Of a DNA stretch of 64,000 bases, positions 26,501 through 37,280 are shown one piece after another (position 1 is the first letter of the stretch; the number at the start of each line of letters is the position of its first letter). Source of the stretch: Argopecten irradians (lineage: Eukaryota > Mollusca > Bivalvia > Pectinida > Pectinidae). A program made the position numbers and the translations under genes. Location of the stretch: positions 65,871,067-65,935,066 of the forward strand of contig NC_091135.1 of assembly GCF_041381155.1 (NCBI RefSeq). The letters run 5' to 3'. The notes under the pieces were generated by a model, which did not search any database, was not told the origin of the DNA, and saw only the letters and a list, made by a program, of their open reading frames with translations.

Positions 26501-29500
26501 CGTCATATTAAAAGTCAATTAAGCATTGAACGTCTTTCAGTTGGTATTCATAGCCAATATGAATGCAAACTGGACAGACGCAAATTCAATGAAGCGTGCC
26601 AGCGCTTTATGTTGAATTTCCCTCTGTTCAGTTGGCATTCATATTGGCTATGAATGCCAACTGAAAGACGTTCAATGCTTATATTTACATTTGGTTACAC
26701 TTTTATGATGTAATCCCAAGGAATTTTGGATGTATAATGAATAATCATTCGTTATCGTCATGGATGGAACAGCCATTTGAACAGCCGACTTTCGTGATCG
26801 CTGGCACGACAATTGTGATAATGACGTCATAATAAGCGCTTGAAGTTCATTGTCTATATGACTACCAACTGCTTTTGGTAAGGTTACATAGATGGACTGC
26901 AGTGAAAACGTAAATATTGTCATTTAAGGACGTTCACACTGTAAACATTGCGTGTGTTTTAGAAAACTGCGGTATATCCGTATGCTATTTCAATGCACAA
27001 AGCCACCAAAGACACCGAACAGCACACCCCAACAAGCAAAACTATACTGCCAACGGCCAAAGCAGTCTCCCAAACCACCTTTATACTGAGGGCTAAGTAG
27101 GACCAGAAACTACCACTATGGTGTCTCGCCCAGGGAACAGAACCGAGATTCTTCCCCACAGAGACAAGCGCTACACTACTAAGACCAAAAAGCTAGGCGA
27201 TTTCAATGGAAAAGGTAGAAAGAAGAAATTCAATTAGGAAGAAAAGAAAATATACGATTTCAATTTTATAGTCTCGTTTACGGTTATATAATAGTGTTGT
27301 TCTTTGTAATAACCAAAATTTAAATGTATGTTTAGTAGTGTTATATCACTGAATCGTAATGACGACAGACACTTCGCGCCCATTCGGTCACATTAAAATG
27401 ATATCATGCGAATCAGCTATACATTGCATTACTAAATTTATGCTGAACAAAGAAAAACGGTTTTCCGGAAGTAAACGATTTACTTGTTTTTATTTATATA
27501 ATTATCGTGTTTGCGAAACAGTGCGCACTACACAACATGAAAGTATAAATATTTCACGAACGGTTATATTGTTAATCTTTTGACCATATGAATGATAATT
27601 CATTTTTTTCCAAATAATATTACAACAAAATTTTCTTATGAACTATCAAAGTCCTTTAATGCGGCTTTCCTGTATGATTTTTTTAAAATGTGGAATGATG
27701 TTGTGTATTATGATAGACTAAATATGATTATAGCCAAACAATCCACACAGAGAACGTCAGGGTCACAATCAAACAACCCACACAGAGAACTTCATGGTCA
27801 CAACCAAACAATACACACAGTGAACGTCAGAATCACAACCAAACAACCCACACAGAGAACGTCAGGACCACAACCAAACAATCTACACAGAGAACGTCAG
27901 AATCACAACCAAACAACCCACACAGAGAACTTCAGGACCAAAACCAAACAATCTACACAGAGAACGCCAGGATCACAACCAAACAACCCACACAGAGGAA
28001 GTCAGGATCACAACCAAACAACCCACACAGAAAACTTCAGGATCACAGCCAAACAATACACACAGGAAACGTCTTGGATCACAACCAAACAATCCACACA
28101 GAGAACGTCAGGATCACAGCCAAAAATCCACACTGAGAACGTCAGGATCACAACCAAACAATGCACACCGATAACGTCAGGATCACAACCAAACAAGCCA
28201 CACAGAGAACGTCAGGATCACAACCAATCAATCCACACAGAGAACGTCAGGATCACAACCAAACAATCCACACAGAGAACGCCAGGATCACAACCAAACA
28301 ATCCACATAGAGAGAACGTCAGGATCACAACCAAACAATCCACACAGAGAACGTCAGGATCACAACCTAACAATCCACACAGAGAACGTCAGGATCACAA
28401 CCAAACAATCCACATAGAGAACGTTAGGATCACAACCAAACAATCCACACAGAGAACGTCAGGATCACAACCAAACAATCCACACAGATAACGTCAGGAT
28501 CACAACAAAACAATCCACACAGAGAACGTCAGGATCACAACCAAACAACCCACACAGAGAACGTCATGATCACAACAAAACAATCCACACAGAGAACGTC
28601 ATGATCTCACCCAAACAATCCACACAGAGGAAGTCAGGATCACAATCAAACAACCTACACAGAGAACGTCAGAATCACAACCAAACAACCCACACAGAGG
28701 AAGTCAGGATCATAACCAAACAACCCACACAGAGAACGTCAGGATCACAACCAAACAATACACACAGAGAACGCCAAGATCACAACCAAACAATCGACAC
28801 AGATAAGGTCAGGATCACAACCAAACAATCCACACAGAGAACGTCAGGATCATAACCAAACGACAAACACAGAGAACGTCAGGATCACAACAAAAAAATC
28901 CACACAGAGAACATCATGATCACAACCAAACAATCCACTCAGAGAACGTCAGGATCACAACCAAACAACACAAACAGAAAACTTCAGGATCACAGCCAAG
29001 ACATCTTTTGGAATAAACAACCAATACATAATTATTAAATCTGAGCGAGAAAGGTGTTTCTACTAATTACTAACATTAATTATGCAGTTTTGATTTCATT
29101 GCTTTAACATGACAGTAATTACTACCTATTTCTAAAAACATCATAAAACTTGTTGATGTTTAACTTCACTATACGTGAAATCAACTTGTTTTTGTTTTTG
29201 CCCTAATTGCATAATTGTAAAAGGCAGCTAAATTTGAGATCTTTTCCAATCGTTTTGATTGAAGTTCTCCTTCCAAACGTCCAATTTGAAATTGTGTGAT
29301 ATTTGGTCTTGTGTTAATATTCGCCTCGGGCTATAAGGAAGGGTTCTGTCTCCTGACCAAGACACATCATTGCCTATAATCTTGCCTGTTGTCAGTATGT
29401 GACTGGATTATGTGTGCTATATTCTTTAGTTATATAGTACTTAATATTACCAGAAGTTTCCTTTGTTACAAGGAGATACGACATTAGTACACCGAAGTCC

Positions 29501-32500
29501 CCCAATAACACATGCACGCATCACATGCAACATGTTTCTTTCACATGGTAGACCTTTTAATTTACCCTAGCGTTTAATCATTGTTAAGTACGCACTCATA
29601 TGGCAAAACAAAAGACAATTAACAAAACACTCGAATTACATCAATGTCTTGATAATATGTGACGTACCTTCCATCTCCTCCTGACTTGTGACGTCACAAC
29701 GTTGGAACATAACATTGTCGGGTCCATATTTATCTGCAAGTTGTTTTAAGGTGGCCTCACCCTGATTAGCATTGATATCGCAGAAACTGACCTAAAAATA
29801 AAGGGAGGTTAATTACGATTCACTTTTTTTGAGAGACGGCTGGTTGACGGCTTAGATCGCACTCACTTTCTTCTAAGCGCAGGAACATAAACATTCTACC
29901 ACTTTATAGACTATGGAGTGTTTCAGCTAGGAGGTTAAGCTTATGGTCAAACGTGAGGCGGTGCCAAGGGAGACGCTAGGAAGAAGGTTAGTAAGGACAA
30001 ATATATAAGATACTCGGAAAAGTTAGGTTTAATTGACTGGTGACACTGGTCATATTAATCCATGTCCTGGTGTCATGTGTGTGATGTTGAAGTAACAATG
30101 GCTTTGGAGGCGTTTATGACCCCCCCCCCCACTCTCACGTTAACAGCGTAAATCCTGTCTCGTTCACAAGGTAATACAATCGTTCACAAGGTAATACAAT
30201 CAAAATATGCACTTCTGCGGTGTACTTTTTAGGCATTTAATTATTATTATTAATTTATTATGTAAAAACCTGACAACTACAAATATCAAATTACTTTGTA
30301 TGTGTGGTACAGCTTGATCAGGCGTGTTTGTAAGCGTCATCTGCTTTGGAAAACTTCGACAGATATCCATCTACACGGATAAAAATCATTAATGAACAAT
30401 TTGAATACATTAAATCAATATTTATAGATAGCATTTGATTGAAATACTGTTTTAAACGTTTTATTACCAATTTTTATTGAATTATCAATATATGATTGAA
30501 ACTATGTTTTCAAATGTTTTATTACAACTATTAAGTTTTTTTATGATATTATAGTATGATATGATTTATTATTTTTATTTTACAGACACCCTGCATTACA
30601 GACAGACACTGTACGCGACATCTGCTATTATGGTTGGTGCATTACTAAAATATGAACAGAACATGTTTCTCATAGAAAAAACCTAGAGATGCATGTATTT
30701 GTCACGCTCATTTTCAGCTATGTGTTAGCCTGATTGAAAAAAAGGACATATCAACTACAATTCCTGACTGAACACTTCAGTCGAACTTACCCAAATAACA
30801 CTAATATTCTAGAGAAGGTTGTGTTAACTTAGGGCCGGTAAATCTCGTGTTCATACCAATTACGTTCGTAATATATGTATGAGGATCGTTTATAATGAGT
30901 AATTTTGAAATTATAGTAATTTGGATACATACTCGGTGATAGACAATTATTAATATATTATTTTGAGTTTAGATTATTGAAACAAACTAATTATTTTATC
31001 GCTATTATGATCCTTGAAGAACCATTTACCTTAATGACTCATGCAAGAAAACCAAAATGGTCAAATACAAGAACAGTGGGATAATAAGAAACAAGAGGCC
31101 CAAAAGGCCTTGACGGTCACCTGAGTGCTGCTACAGAAAGAGCATTGCAAAGTTGGTTCAAATATATAAAAAATATTTACGTATCAAAATAAACTATAAA
31201 GTTGAACTCTCGTATTAGAATTTTTATTTTTGGTTTTTCATTTTGATAGTTAGTGTATTATGTTACCAAACCTTATGCTTAAAATTCCAATTTAGTTTGC
31301 TAACGTTAAATAACAAAACCAAACTAGAAGTCAGTCAGTGTCAGTGATTTTATAAATTTCACTTTTAATCTATGGAGATTATTTGGTTCCATCAAACCTG
31401 TGAATTCAGAAGAAGATTTTTGAAATTTTAGCCATTTTGACCCCACCCCTCTGGTCCCTGGGGGTCAGCCAGGACCAATATGGATATGGTGTCAATATGG
31501 ATATGGTGTTAAAATGCTATTTCAAAACTAAGCAAATAATGTTCATAAATGTGTTTTTCCTATTTAGACTATAGTAAATTTGACCCCCTCCCTAGGGGAA
31601 AATCTGAGATCCCAGGGCCATGAAACTCACAATTTTTGTAACGGGCCTTAAGACCTTCCAATCTATGAAGAGTATTTGATTCCATCACATCTGTGAGTGG
31701 AGAAGAAGATTTTTGAAATTATAGTCAATTTTAACCCTTTTGCCCCTCCCACAGCCCCCAGGGGAGTGGGGACCATATATTTCACAACTTTGATTGGCCT
31801 TATGCCTCAGAAGGTTTGTGCAAAATTTCATTGAATTTGCTTCAGCGGTTTTTGAGAAGTCGAAAATGTAAATTGTTTACAGACATACGACGCACGACGA
31901 CGGACAAATGGCGATTAGAATAGGTCACTTGAGACTACGTCTCAGGTGACCTAAAAACGAAAGTGTAAACGAAAATAAATAATTTGTCGATATGAAAACT
32001 GAGGAGTATATTTTGACACTAGATACTGAACAATATAATGATGACAGCTTGATTTCTAGGTCAAGTGTGGAAGTGACCGTCCATAGATCATGCCAATCGA
32101 TTCCTTCCAATACTGTTCAGTGTTTATTGTTCCTGTATATTGGCATGTTGAGTTTAGCGCGTGTTAGATGAAAAGTCAATTTCACTTTTAATGTCTATAG
32201 ACAATTGATAATCTTATCTTTAATGTCAACATCACCGTTACAGGCGATATATAGCTCTCATAAGTGACTGTATGTATGTCATTTAGACCGGTTGTTCTGG
32301 GTATGAACTTTAATACCCTTACAAAATACAAACAAAACATGGTCTCTTTATGTGATATGAATTGTTTCCCTAGATCATACCAATGACTTCATTACTTAAT
32401 ACGAGATATGTAATTTAGTGAATCTCAAAGTCAGTTCTATGAATACGAAGCATGCGAGAAACTATTTGCCTTATGTGTTTAACGGTTATACTCTGAATTT

Positions 32501-35500
32501 AAAATGTTCTATCAGTGTATTGACCGCTGTCCTTACTTTTGATACTACGATTGTCAAGATTACAGAACAGGGAAATACTTGTCCTACGAATTATTGCATA
32601 CTTCACTGCATTATCTGTCAATCAACTATGACAGTAATTAATTAAATACAGTAAAGTAGGTCCGTGACCTTCCGGCACTTGGCCAAAAGATTGAACTGTA
32701 GGATGTGCTAATAGCTATTGTGTTGTATTTTGTAACAATATATAAAATGTATATATCATGTACGTAACTTTTCAAGTGAATAGAAGCATAATTAATGCCG
32801 CCGCTCCTTCCTAAGATGAATGATATGTACTTGTGTATGTAAAGGAAACAAAGTATAACCTCCTACAAATAATTGACATAGTTTTGTTTTACACCTCAGC
32901 ATAACCCAAATACCTTATGTGGTTATAACAATAATAACTTATATGCATATGTATATTGCTCAACAAACGAACAGGACATAAAGTCAATGAATATGTTTAA
33001 TCAATTAGTCATAAGCACACATAATACAATATATTTTATGACTTTTTCTTTAAAACAAACAACCAATACAAATTTTGGATTATGTGTATTAATACACAAC
33101 TTTTTAGTTACAATTTTAGGCAATGTGTACCGCTTGATTGTTAGGTGTTAAGTACATCAAGGTTTTGAACTGACATAAATTCAATTTCAACTTAAAAGGA
33201 AAACAATTCAGCTATAAATGATTATGATAGATTTAGGCGTGACTTACACCATGATGAAATGTACATATGTATCAAAATATTTCTCACAAATTATGTCCAC
33301 AGTGTGTGTGACCTATGAAGCGAGATCATGTATAAGTAGCACATTTTATGATGTAGCTGCTGTCATGTGTCAAAACTGCTGGCAGTACAAACTATCCCAC
33401 ACATACACTAGTTTTCTGGAGAAATGTGTATTAAGACAAGAGGATGGGTGTTGGAGAATTGGTTCATCATGACATCGTCACAGTGAATTGTGGATGTGAA
33501 TGAAGGCGACCTAGTTATTACACAACCAAATAACCGTGTTGTCCACCTCTTGGGTTCAGTTGATTTCAAAGATATAATTATTAAAGTATTTAGAAGCTGC
33601 TGTACTTTAAATGTATCATTATACTTTCTACATACAAAACGTTTTATCATTTAGACACTATAAATACAAATGTTATGTTATGTTGAACAAGTTTCTGAAC
33701 ATAAAATATACATTTTCTTATCTAACATTTCTCGGTTATGTATAGTTTCCAATGATTGATCACTACAATGCACAGGCTTCAGGGATCTATTAATCACAGT
33801 CCATGTTCTACACACCGAAAAGATTTTCTTTAACCATCTGGTTAAAACTACATAAATCACAACTTGGAAAGGGCTTTGGTTTTTCGGACATATGTAGTTT
33901 TATTTTCATTGTAAAGATAAGAGATTATCAGTGTACATCATATCGGGCACCTGCTTGCAATTATTTATGGCAGATGTTGGACGAGGTTGAGTTGTTGGCC
34001 TTGTTTTGAATAATCACAATGTATTTAGTAATTATGATTGATAGTGATTATCAGTGTTAATTTGTCATTGATATAGTTTTACAATATATTCTTAGCAAAA
34101 GTATAACCTTAGACATCGTAAACACCGAGCTTAAATATCGTATGTATACATTACATAATTGTACAAAAATTTAGGTTCTTCAATGCTTTCTTCTTAAAGT
34201 ATTGTGTATATGTAATTAGAATTAAATACTAATGAACAAAAACAATAACCAAAAGGTCAAAACTGGTTAATCAAGCGAAATACAAACAAACAGGCACGGA
34301 GACGCTTTAGATTACACGAGGAAGAGAACATGGCACTCGGGAGATTATTTGCTTATCAACCCTCACTTGTGTTATTTCTAAGAATTTAAGTAATCGTGTG
34401 TACTTTCTTATATAAATTGAGTTCTTTATATTATTTCTTTGTTATGCAATTTCGCCAGACGCCGATGCAATACTGTTTATAATAGTAGACAAACCACGCA
34501 ATTAGGATGACAGGTTTGCAATGAAAACGACGAAAATTTACATACAAAAATGTTTCATCTTATAATATGAAATGGAGCAGGCACATAGGACATTATTTTC
34601 TAACACTCATCATATTCGGGGCATGGAGTGCTATTGGATCAGATATTTGGAATTAAACCAGAAAATCTTAACATCTATGATATCAAATTCGAGAGCTTTA
34701 AATGTATGCATTTGGCAAATGGGTTGAGAAAAAGTGGTTATATATATACATGAACGATGTGTTATTAACATCTCATGAGCAAACGTTAGGTATGTGATTT
34801 GAAAGATATTGTTTGCTGTCTCTAGCATAAAACAGCAGGCAAAGACATTCATTATCACACGGTATTGGATACTGATGCATATTCGAGATTACTCTTTGAG
34901 TAAACGTAAATAATGAGCAGGATTTATGTAGTTTACTAGATTTTCTGAGCTACTTTCTTTTGCAAAGTCCTCTTAATTAACCTATAGAAATCATATATCG
35001 GCCTGTATATAATGCAAGCACACAACGCTTTAAATAACACTTTAAATCACGCTTTATAAAGTTGTCTCGACAATTATAAAGGTATATATCACTGTATAAT
35101 AAACAAAGTAAAACATTCTAACTGATAACCATGTGAAAAACACTACAGATCGATCGATTTTCGAGCAGTGGTAAAACGGCTTCGTTGGAAACCATCTCAT
35201 CAAATACATCCTGACCTCTTTGGTTACATGCCAGCTGCGAAATACGATAGTCCTTTTGGTAGAGACTGATAATGAAATATATATTTAGTTTGGTCTATTG
35301 GGCCAAGACCTTTGTTATTTATTTACATTTGTACTGTAAATATTTTGCGTTTTTATTCCGCTCGAGAAACACTGAATGTGTAACAAATCACACACCTTAT
35401 GCTATCACTACTAAAACATACACATTGTAAATAAAAACAGCAAGGTACGAAACGGCCTAACATTTACAGGATTGTTAGCTTCACGTTAATATTACTAAAC

Positions 35501-35653
35501 GTAAGTATTGAGAGATTAGAGTGACATACATCATCAACAGTTGACACATTCACTGCTTACCTTTGCTTCCTTGTCGAGTAGAGCCTGAACAAATGCATAT
35601 CCGAGACCCTGAGCGCCTCCCGTCACAAGCGCAACCTTGCCCTGTATCTGCAT
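14467..35653 (-). CDS. HPGD: 15-hydroxyprostaglandin dehydrogenase-like SDR, whole gene, 7 exons
   Basis: Coding segments 35653-35561, 29791-29668, 20251-20122, 18978-18896, 17233-17157, 14944-14772 and 14587-14467 join to 801 nt, giving 266 residues plus stop, the same length as human HPGD. Classical SDR features are in order: T11-G-G-A-Q-G-L-G18 for the dinucleotide, D36 after the second strand (favouring NAD+ over NADP+), D64-V, N90-N-A-G, N109, then the S141, Y154-C-A-T-K158 catalytic set. HPGD oxidises the 15-hydroxyl of prostaglandins in the cytosol; invertebrate relatives may use other substrates. Two residues before P-V-Y, equivalent to human Gln147-Gln148, are Met-Ser here. Introns are large (up to 9.4 kb). 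The exon 3/exon 4 junction uses weak splice sites. Start: first ATG after an in-frame TAA. SDR assignment is very sure; orthology to HPGD is likely but rests on memory of the family. Confidence 0.88.
14588..14771 (-). other. HPGD: HPGD-like intron 6
   Basis: A 184-bp GT-AG intron, the shortest of the gene. No internal feature is seen. Confidence 0.85.
14772..14944 (-). CDS. HPGD: HPGD-like exon 6: substrate lid region
   Basis: 173 nt, acceptor TTTCTTTACCCAAG with a strong pyrimidine tract, donor GTAAGTC, phase 0 in and phase 2 out. It encodes V170 to M226, including C-G-I-R-I-N-A-L-C-P-S-F-A-D-T-N, the SDR segment after the active site (usually P-G; here P-S), and a variable lid ending F-H-G-I-M. 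Confidence 0.9.
14945..17156 (-). other. HPGD: HPGD-like intron 5, mostly minisatellite
   Basis: A 2.2-kb GT-AG intron. About 1.8 kb of it is the 43-bp array described separately. The remaining ~400 bp next to exon 6 is AT-rich unique sequence with the branch and acceptor region. Confidence 0.85.
15344..17156. repeat. 43-bp minisatellite derived from HPGD exon 5 / intron 5 junction, ~42 copies
   Basis: On the plus strand the unit is 'acttacagctaacgatctgt' followed by 'tgagtgagatgatgatagtttta'. On the gene strand it reads ATCATCTCACTCAACAGATC, then GTTAGCT/GTAAGT. The real exon end is ATCATTTCACTCACCAGGTC, GTTAGCC/GTAAGT. So units retain sequence equal to I-I-S-L-T/N-R-S-L-A and an intact-looking 5' splice site. 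Copies vary: ACC/AAC, GTGA/TTGA, 'gataatgacag' against 'gatgatgatag'. Higher-order runs of variants are visible. The leftmost copies (15344-15420) are the most degenerate and contain a TA run. The array abuts the exon with no gap. Confidence 0.95.
17157..17233 (-). CDS. HPGD: HPGD-like exon 5: catalytic Tyr and Lys
   Basis: 77 nt, acceptor TTTCTTCTAG, donor GCC/GTAAGTTATAAC, phase 1 in and phase 0 out. It encodes G144-L-S-V-N-P-M-S-P-V-Y154-C-A-T-K158 and ends T-R-S-L-A169. Its last ~27 bases and the donor are the apparent source of the 43-bp array that begins right behind it. Confidence 0.92.
17234..18895 (-). other. HPGD: HPGD-like intron 4
   Basis: A 1.66-kb GT-AG intron. AT-rich; no repeat or coding feature is supported. 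Confidence 0.8.
18896..18978 (-). CDS. HPGD: HPGD-like exon 4: catalytic Ser
   Basis: 83 nt, phase 2 in and phase 1 out, donor GTAAACA. It encodes G117-S-F-I-A-F-E-Y-L, then G-G-V-I-I-N-I-S-S141-A-A. The in-frame acceptor is ATGACAAG/GGGATC. A better-looking TTTACAG lies 14 nt upstream (AG at 18993-18994), but it puts a TGA after two codons with either donor of exon 3. Confidence 0.8.
18979..20121 (-). other. HPGD: HPGD-like intron 3
   Basis: A 1.14-kb intron bounded by a weak GTCTAAT donor and a weak ATGACAAG acceptor. A fragment of the 'tctgcgtcctatcgacagcc' repeat-tail type is present near 19901-19920. Confidence 0.7.
20122..20251 (-). CDS. HPGD: HPGD-like exon 3: NNAG motif
   Basis: 130 nt, acceptor CCTTTCAG, phase 1 in and phase 2 out. 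It encodes A73 to the first two bases of R116, including Y-G-Q-I-D-I-V-C-N90-N-A-G and V-D-V-N109. The donor used for the family-consistent product is ATCAG/GTCTAAT, which is weak. A stronger GTATGTG lies 14 nt further on and would add four residues in frame. Confidence 0.82.
23940..24240 (+). mobile_element. Dispersed SINE-like element, diverged copy
   Basis: Landmarks 'gagtgggacgactggtt', 'gcggcatgcttta', 'gcactataaaaagggcaa', 'aacacgaatatactg' and 'accctggctatcgatag' match the family consensus. The central 'cagtataatgtgaccgg' core is replaced by unrelated sequence. Confidence 0.65.
25590..25850 (+). mobile_element. Dispersed SINE-like element, 3' part
   Basis: Contains 'gttgtcagtgtaatgcgacc', 'tggcagtatacttcagggga', 'cacaacacgaacatactgca', 'gtctcccaaaatcacgc' and 'atgggaggccgttcttg', all in family order. 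The tail is missing. Confidence 0.7.
26522..26679. mobile_element. 158-bp MITE with ~51-bp terminal inverted repeats, TA target duplication
   Basis: The left end 'agcattgaacgtctttcagt' and the complement of the right end match over about 51 bp with very few mismatches (for example ggtattc/ggcattc). TA lies on both flanks (26520-26521 and 26680-26681), as expected for Tc1/mariner-type insertion. It has no coding capacity. Confidence 0.88.
26955..27240 (-). mobile_element. Dispersed SINE-like element, minus orientation
   Basis: Reverse landmarks: 'aactgcggtatat', 'aaagacaccgaacagcacac', 'ccagaaactaccactatggt', 'gtctcgcccagggaacagaa'. It is a diverged copy missing its tail. Confidence 0.65.
27728..28998 (+). 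repeat. 35-bp minisatellite, ~36 copies, consensus open in three frames
   Basis: The unit is 'aatccacacagagaacgtca' followed by 'ggatcacaaccaaac'. Because 35 is not a multiple of 3, translation cycles through all frames and gives a 35-residue period with T-Q-R-T-S-G-S-Q-P-N-N, H-R-E-R-Q-D-H-N-Q and T-E-N-V-R-I-T-T-K-Q segments. The consensus has no stop in any plus frame, so a long open frame runs from ATG 27592 to 28491. It sits antisense in HPGD intron 2, without splice or promoter evidence, so it is scored as a repeat and not as a gene. Confidence 0.93.
29668..29791 (-). CDS. HPGD: HPGD-like exon 2: NAD-binding Asp region
   Basis: 124 nt, acceptor TTTTTAG, donor GTACGTC, phase 0 in and phase 1 out. 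It encodes V32-S-F-C-D36-I-N and R62-C-D64-V, aligning without gaps to the human protein around D36 and D64. Confidence 0.92.
29895..30030 (-). repeat. Fragment of the dispersed SINE-like element
   Basis: 'agactatggagtgt', 'gtgaggcggtgccaagggag' and 'cgctaggaagaaggttagta' match the family in reverse order. Ends are not resolved. Confidence 0.5.
31089..31955 (+). mobile_element. Non-autonomous element with GGTCACCTGAG inverted ends and two internal modules
   Basis: It opens with 'aaacaagaggcccaaaaggc' and GGTCACCTGAG (31115-31125) and closes with CTCAGGTGACC (31941-31951). The 3' end is a hairpin: 'aggtcacttgagac' and 'gtctcaggtgacct' with a 3-nt loop. Inside, two ~290-bp-spaced modules share 'tctatg..gattatttg.ttccatca' and 'gaagaagatttttgaaatt', each followed by a 'cccctgggg' type motif. 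There is no coding capacity. The family is common in bivalve DNA; its transposition class is uncertain. Confidence 0.7.
35561..35653 (-). CDS. HPGD: HPGD-like exon 1: Rossmann glycine motif
   Basis: 31 codons, from M-Q-I-Q-G-K-V-A-L-V-T-G-G to D-K-E-A-K, with donor GTAAGC in phase 0. It contains the TGxxxGxG dinucleotide motif at residues 11-18. Upstream codons in the same frame reach a TAA without an ATG. Confidence 0.92.
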
Positions 35654-35990
35654 TCCACGAGCTTCCTTCACGTGTTGTAGCGGGAAACAGTAATGTTTGC
35701 TCCACGGATGTCTCTGGCGCGAGCGATTGATCCAATTTCTTCCTATGCTCGCTTACAAATAGAGTCTCATATTCACTATAACGTGTGTAGAGTAGGGTTT
35801 CACTTACTGACTACTACTACATTAATAAAGCCCTGTCTGCCGTAGTGCTGTGTGTGGTAGTGTGGAATGGGATCCAGGCCCTTCGTACTACATACATGGG
35901 TGGATGAAACCCTACCTTTCAATGAATACATAAACTGTCACTGTCCCTCATTATAAAACAAAACGTGTATATTCTTTCAATAGGCGACGT
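35654..35990 (-). promoter_or_regulatory. HPGD: Presumed 5' UTR and promoter region of HPGD-like gene
   Basis: Sequence upstream of the start codon. The in-frame stop TAA lies about 90 nt upstream of the ATG. No clear TATA box at a convincing position is seen, and repeat DNA begins at about 35990. The transcription start cannot be placed from sequence alone. Confidence 0.35.
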
Positions 35991-36487
35991 AATTGCGTGC
36001 TGTGAAAGATTTTTAGGGGACTAAATTTAGGATCTTATCTTTTCTCTTCTTCCTAACTGACTTTATCTTTCCTAATGCCTCCCTTGGCACCGCCTCACTT
36101 TTGGCCTTGAGTTGAGCGTTCGCCCCTGTGAGGAAGACTCTGGGTTCTATCCCCTGGTCGAGACACCCCGGAGTCTCTAAAAGTGGTAGTTTCTGCTCCT
36201 ACATAGCGCTCAGCATACAGGGAGTGGGACGACTGGTTCGCCCGTTGTCAGTATAATGTAACCGGGTGGGGTGTGTTGCTTGGTGTCATCGGCGGCATGC
36301 TTCAGTGATATAGCACTATAAAAAGAGCAATAGTTCCACTATACAAGAAGACACAACATGAATATACCGCAGTCTCCCAAAACACGCACCTCGCACAACA
36401 TACACGCAGTACACCGCATACACGGGAGGCCGTCATTGCATGACCATAGTTGTTGATAGGACGTTAATTAATCAAACAAACAAACAA
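35990..36487 (+). mobile_element. Dispersed SINE-like element, nearly full length
   Basis: Order of parts: 5' block with 'actaaatttaggatcttatc'; tRNA-like block with 'tggccttgagttgagcg' (A-box-like) and 'gggttctatcccc' (B-box-like); 'gtgggacgactggttcgccc'; core 'gttgtcagtataatgtaacc' (cognate of the 44-bp array unit); 'gcactataaaaagagcaa'; 'gcagtctcccaaaacacgca'; and the tail 'taggacgttaattaatcaaa' with CAAA repeats. It encodes no protein. Confidence 0.75.
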
Positions 36488-36879
36488 AACTTGAATAAGT
36501 TGTTGGTTGTAGCTTGAATAAGTTGGCTAGGTAACTATATTAACATCCTATTTGAAAAGGGCCCTCCATACATGTCTGAGACGGTAAATATATCCGTGTT
36601 GAGTTTCTTTGTTATAGTGAAACTATTGCTCTTTGATAGCTTTATCTCAGTGAATTAGTTTGTTTGTTTGAGTTTTACGGTCCATCGACAACTAAAGTCA
36701 CTTAGCGCCAAACTGTCTCAGTGAAACGTGCCAACATAGACACCGTACATATCACCATACAGGAAAGAATTTAATTTAACCAAACAAATAATCCTTTACT
36801 CATGTGATACTTTTGAATGGGGAATATTAAGTTAAGGAATTCCTTCAAATTAGTGGATGTTCGTGAAACTGGGATTTAT

Positions 36880-37280
36880 TTGTTTGATAAATTAACGTCC
36901 TATTAACAGCCAGGGTCAAATACGGACGGCCTATCATTTATGCGGTGTGTAGTCTGTATGAAGTGCGTGGTGTATGATTTGGGAGACTGCGGTATATTCA
37001 TGTGATGGCTTCTTGTATAGTGGAACTCTTGTCCTTTTTATAGTGCTATATTATATTACTGACGCATGCCGCCGACGACACAAAGCAACACACTCCACGC
37101 TGTCACAAGGATATTATCTTTTCTCGTTTTCCTAACTAAATTTATTCTTCATAACGTCTCCCTTGACATCGCCTCACCTTTGGCCTTCTATTGGGCGCTC
37201 GTCCCTGTAAGGTAGGCTCGGGTTCTGTCCCCTGGCAGAAGTCTAAAAGTTGTAGTTTCTATTCCTGTTTAGCGGCTCAG
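36880..37280. mobile_element. Head-to-head chimera of two partial SINE-like copies
   Basis: The left part, to about 37105, is in minus orientation ('attaacgtcctattaacagc' through 'gcaacacactccacgctgtc'). The right part from about 37110 is in plus orientation ('tatcttttctcgttttccta' through 'tgtagtttctattcc'). The junction is abrupt. It may come from an inversion or from one copy inserting into another. Confidence 0.65.

Larger units (their letters stand above)
20252..29667 (-). other. HPGD: HPGD-like intron 2 (9.4 kb)
   Basis: It holds diverged SINE-like copies (23940-24240, 25590-25850, 26955-27240), a TA-flanked MITE (26522-26679) and the 35-bp array (27728-28998). Between 20252 and 23940 I see only AT-rich sequence. 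No alternative exon is evident. Confidence 0.75.
29792..35560 (-). other. HPGD: HPGD-like intron 1 (5.8 kb)
   Basis: GT-AG intron with a C10 run near 30121, a short 21-bp tandem duplication near 30163-30200, a SINE-like fragment (29895-30030) and a longer repeat element (31089-31955). From 32000 to 35550 I see only AT-rich sequence with short chance open frames. Confidence 0.75.

Noticed and set aside
27592..28491. A 299-codon open frame as a repetitive-protein gene
   Set aside because: The openness follows from the 35-bp unit having no stop in any plus frame. There is no signal peptide, splice context or promoter, and copies mix frames through indels.
35550..35735. The 61-codon minus-strand frame overlapping HPGD exon 1
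   Set aside because: It is a shifted frame over the true exon, whose own frame carries the SDR glycine motif.
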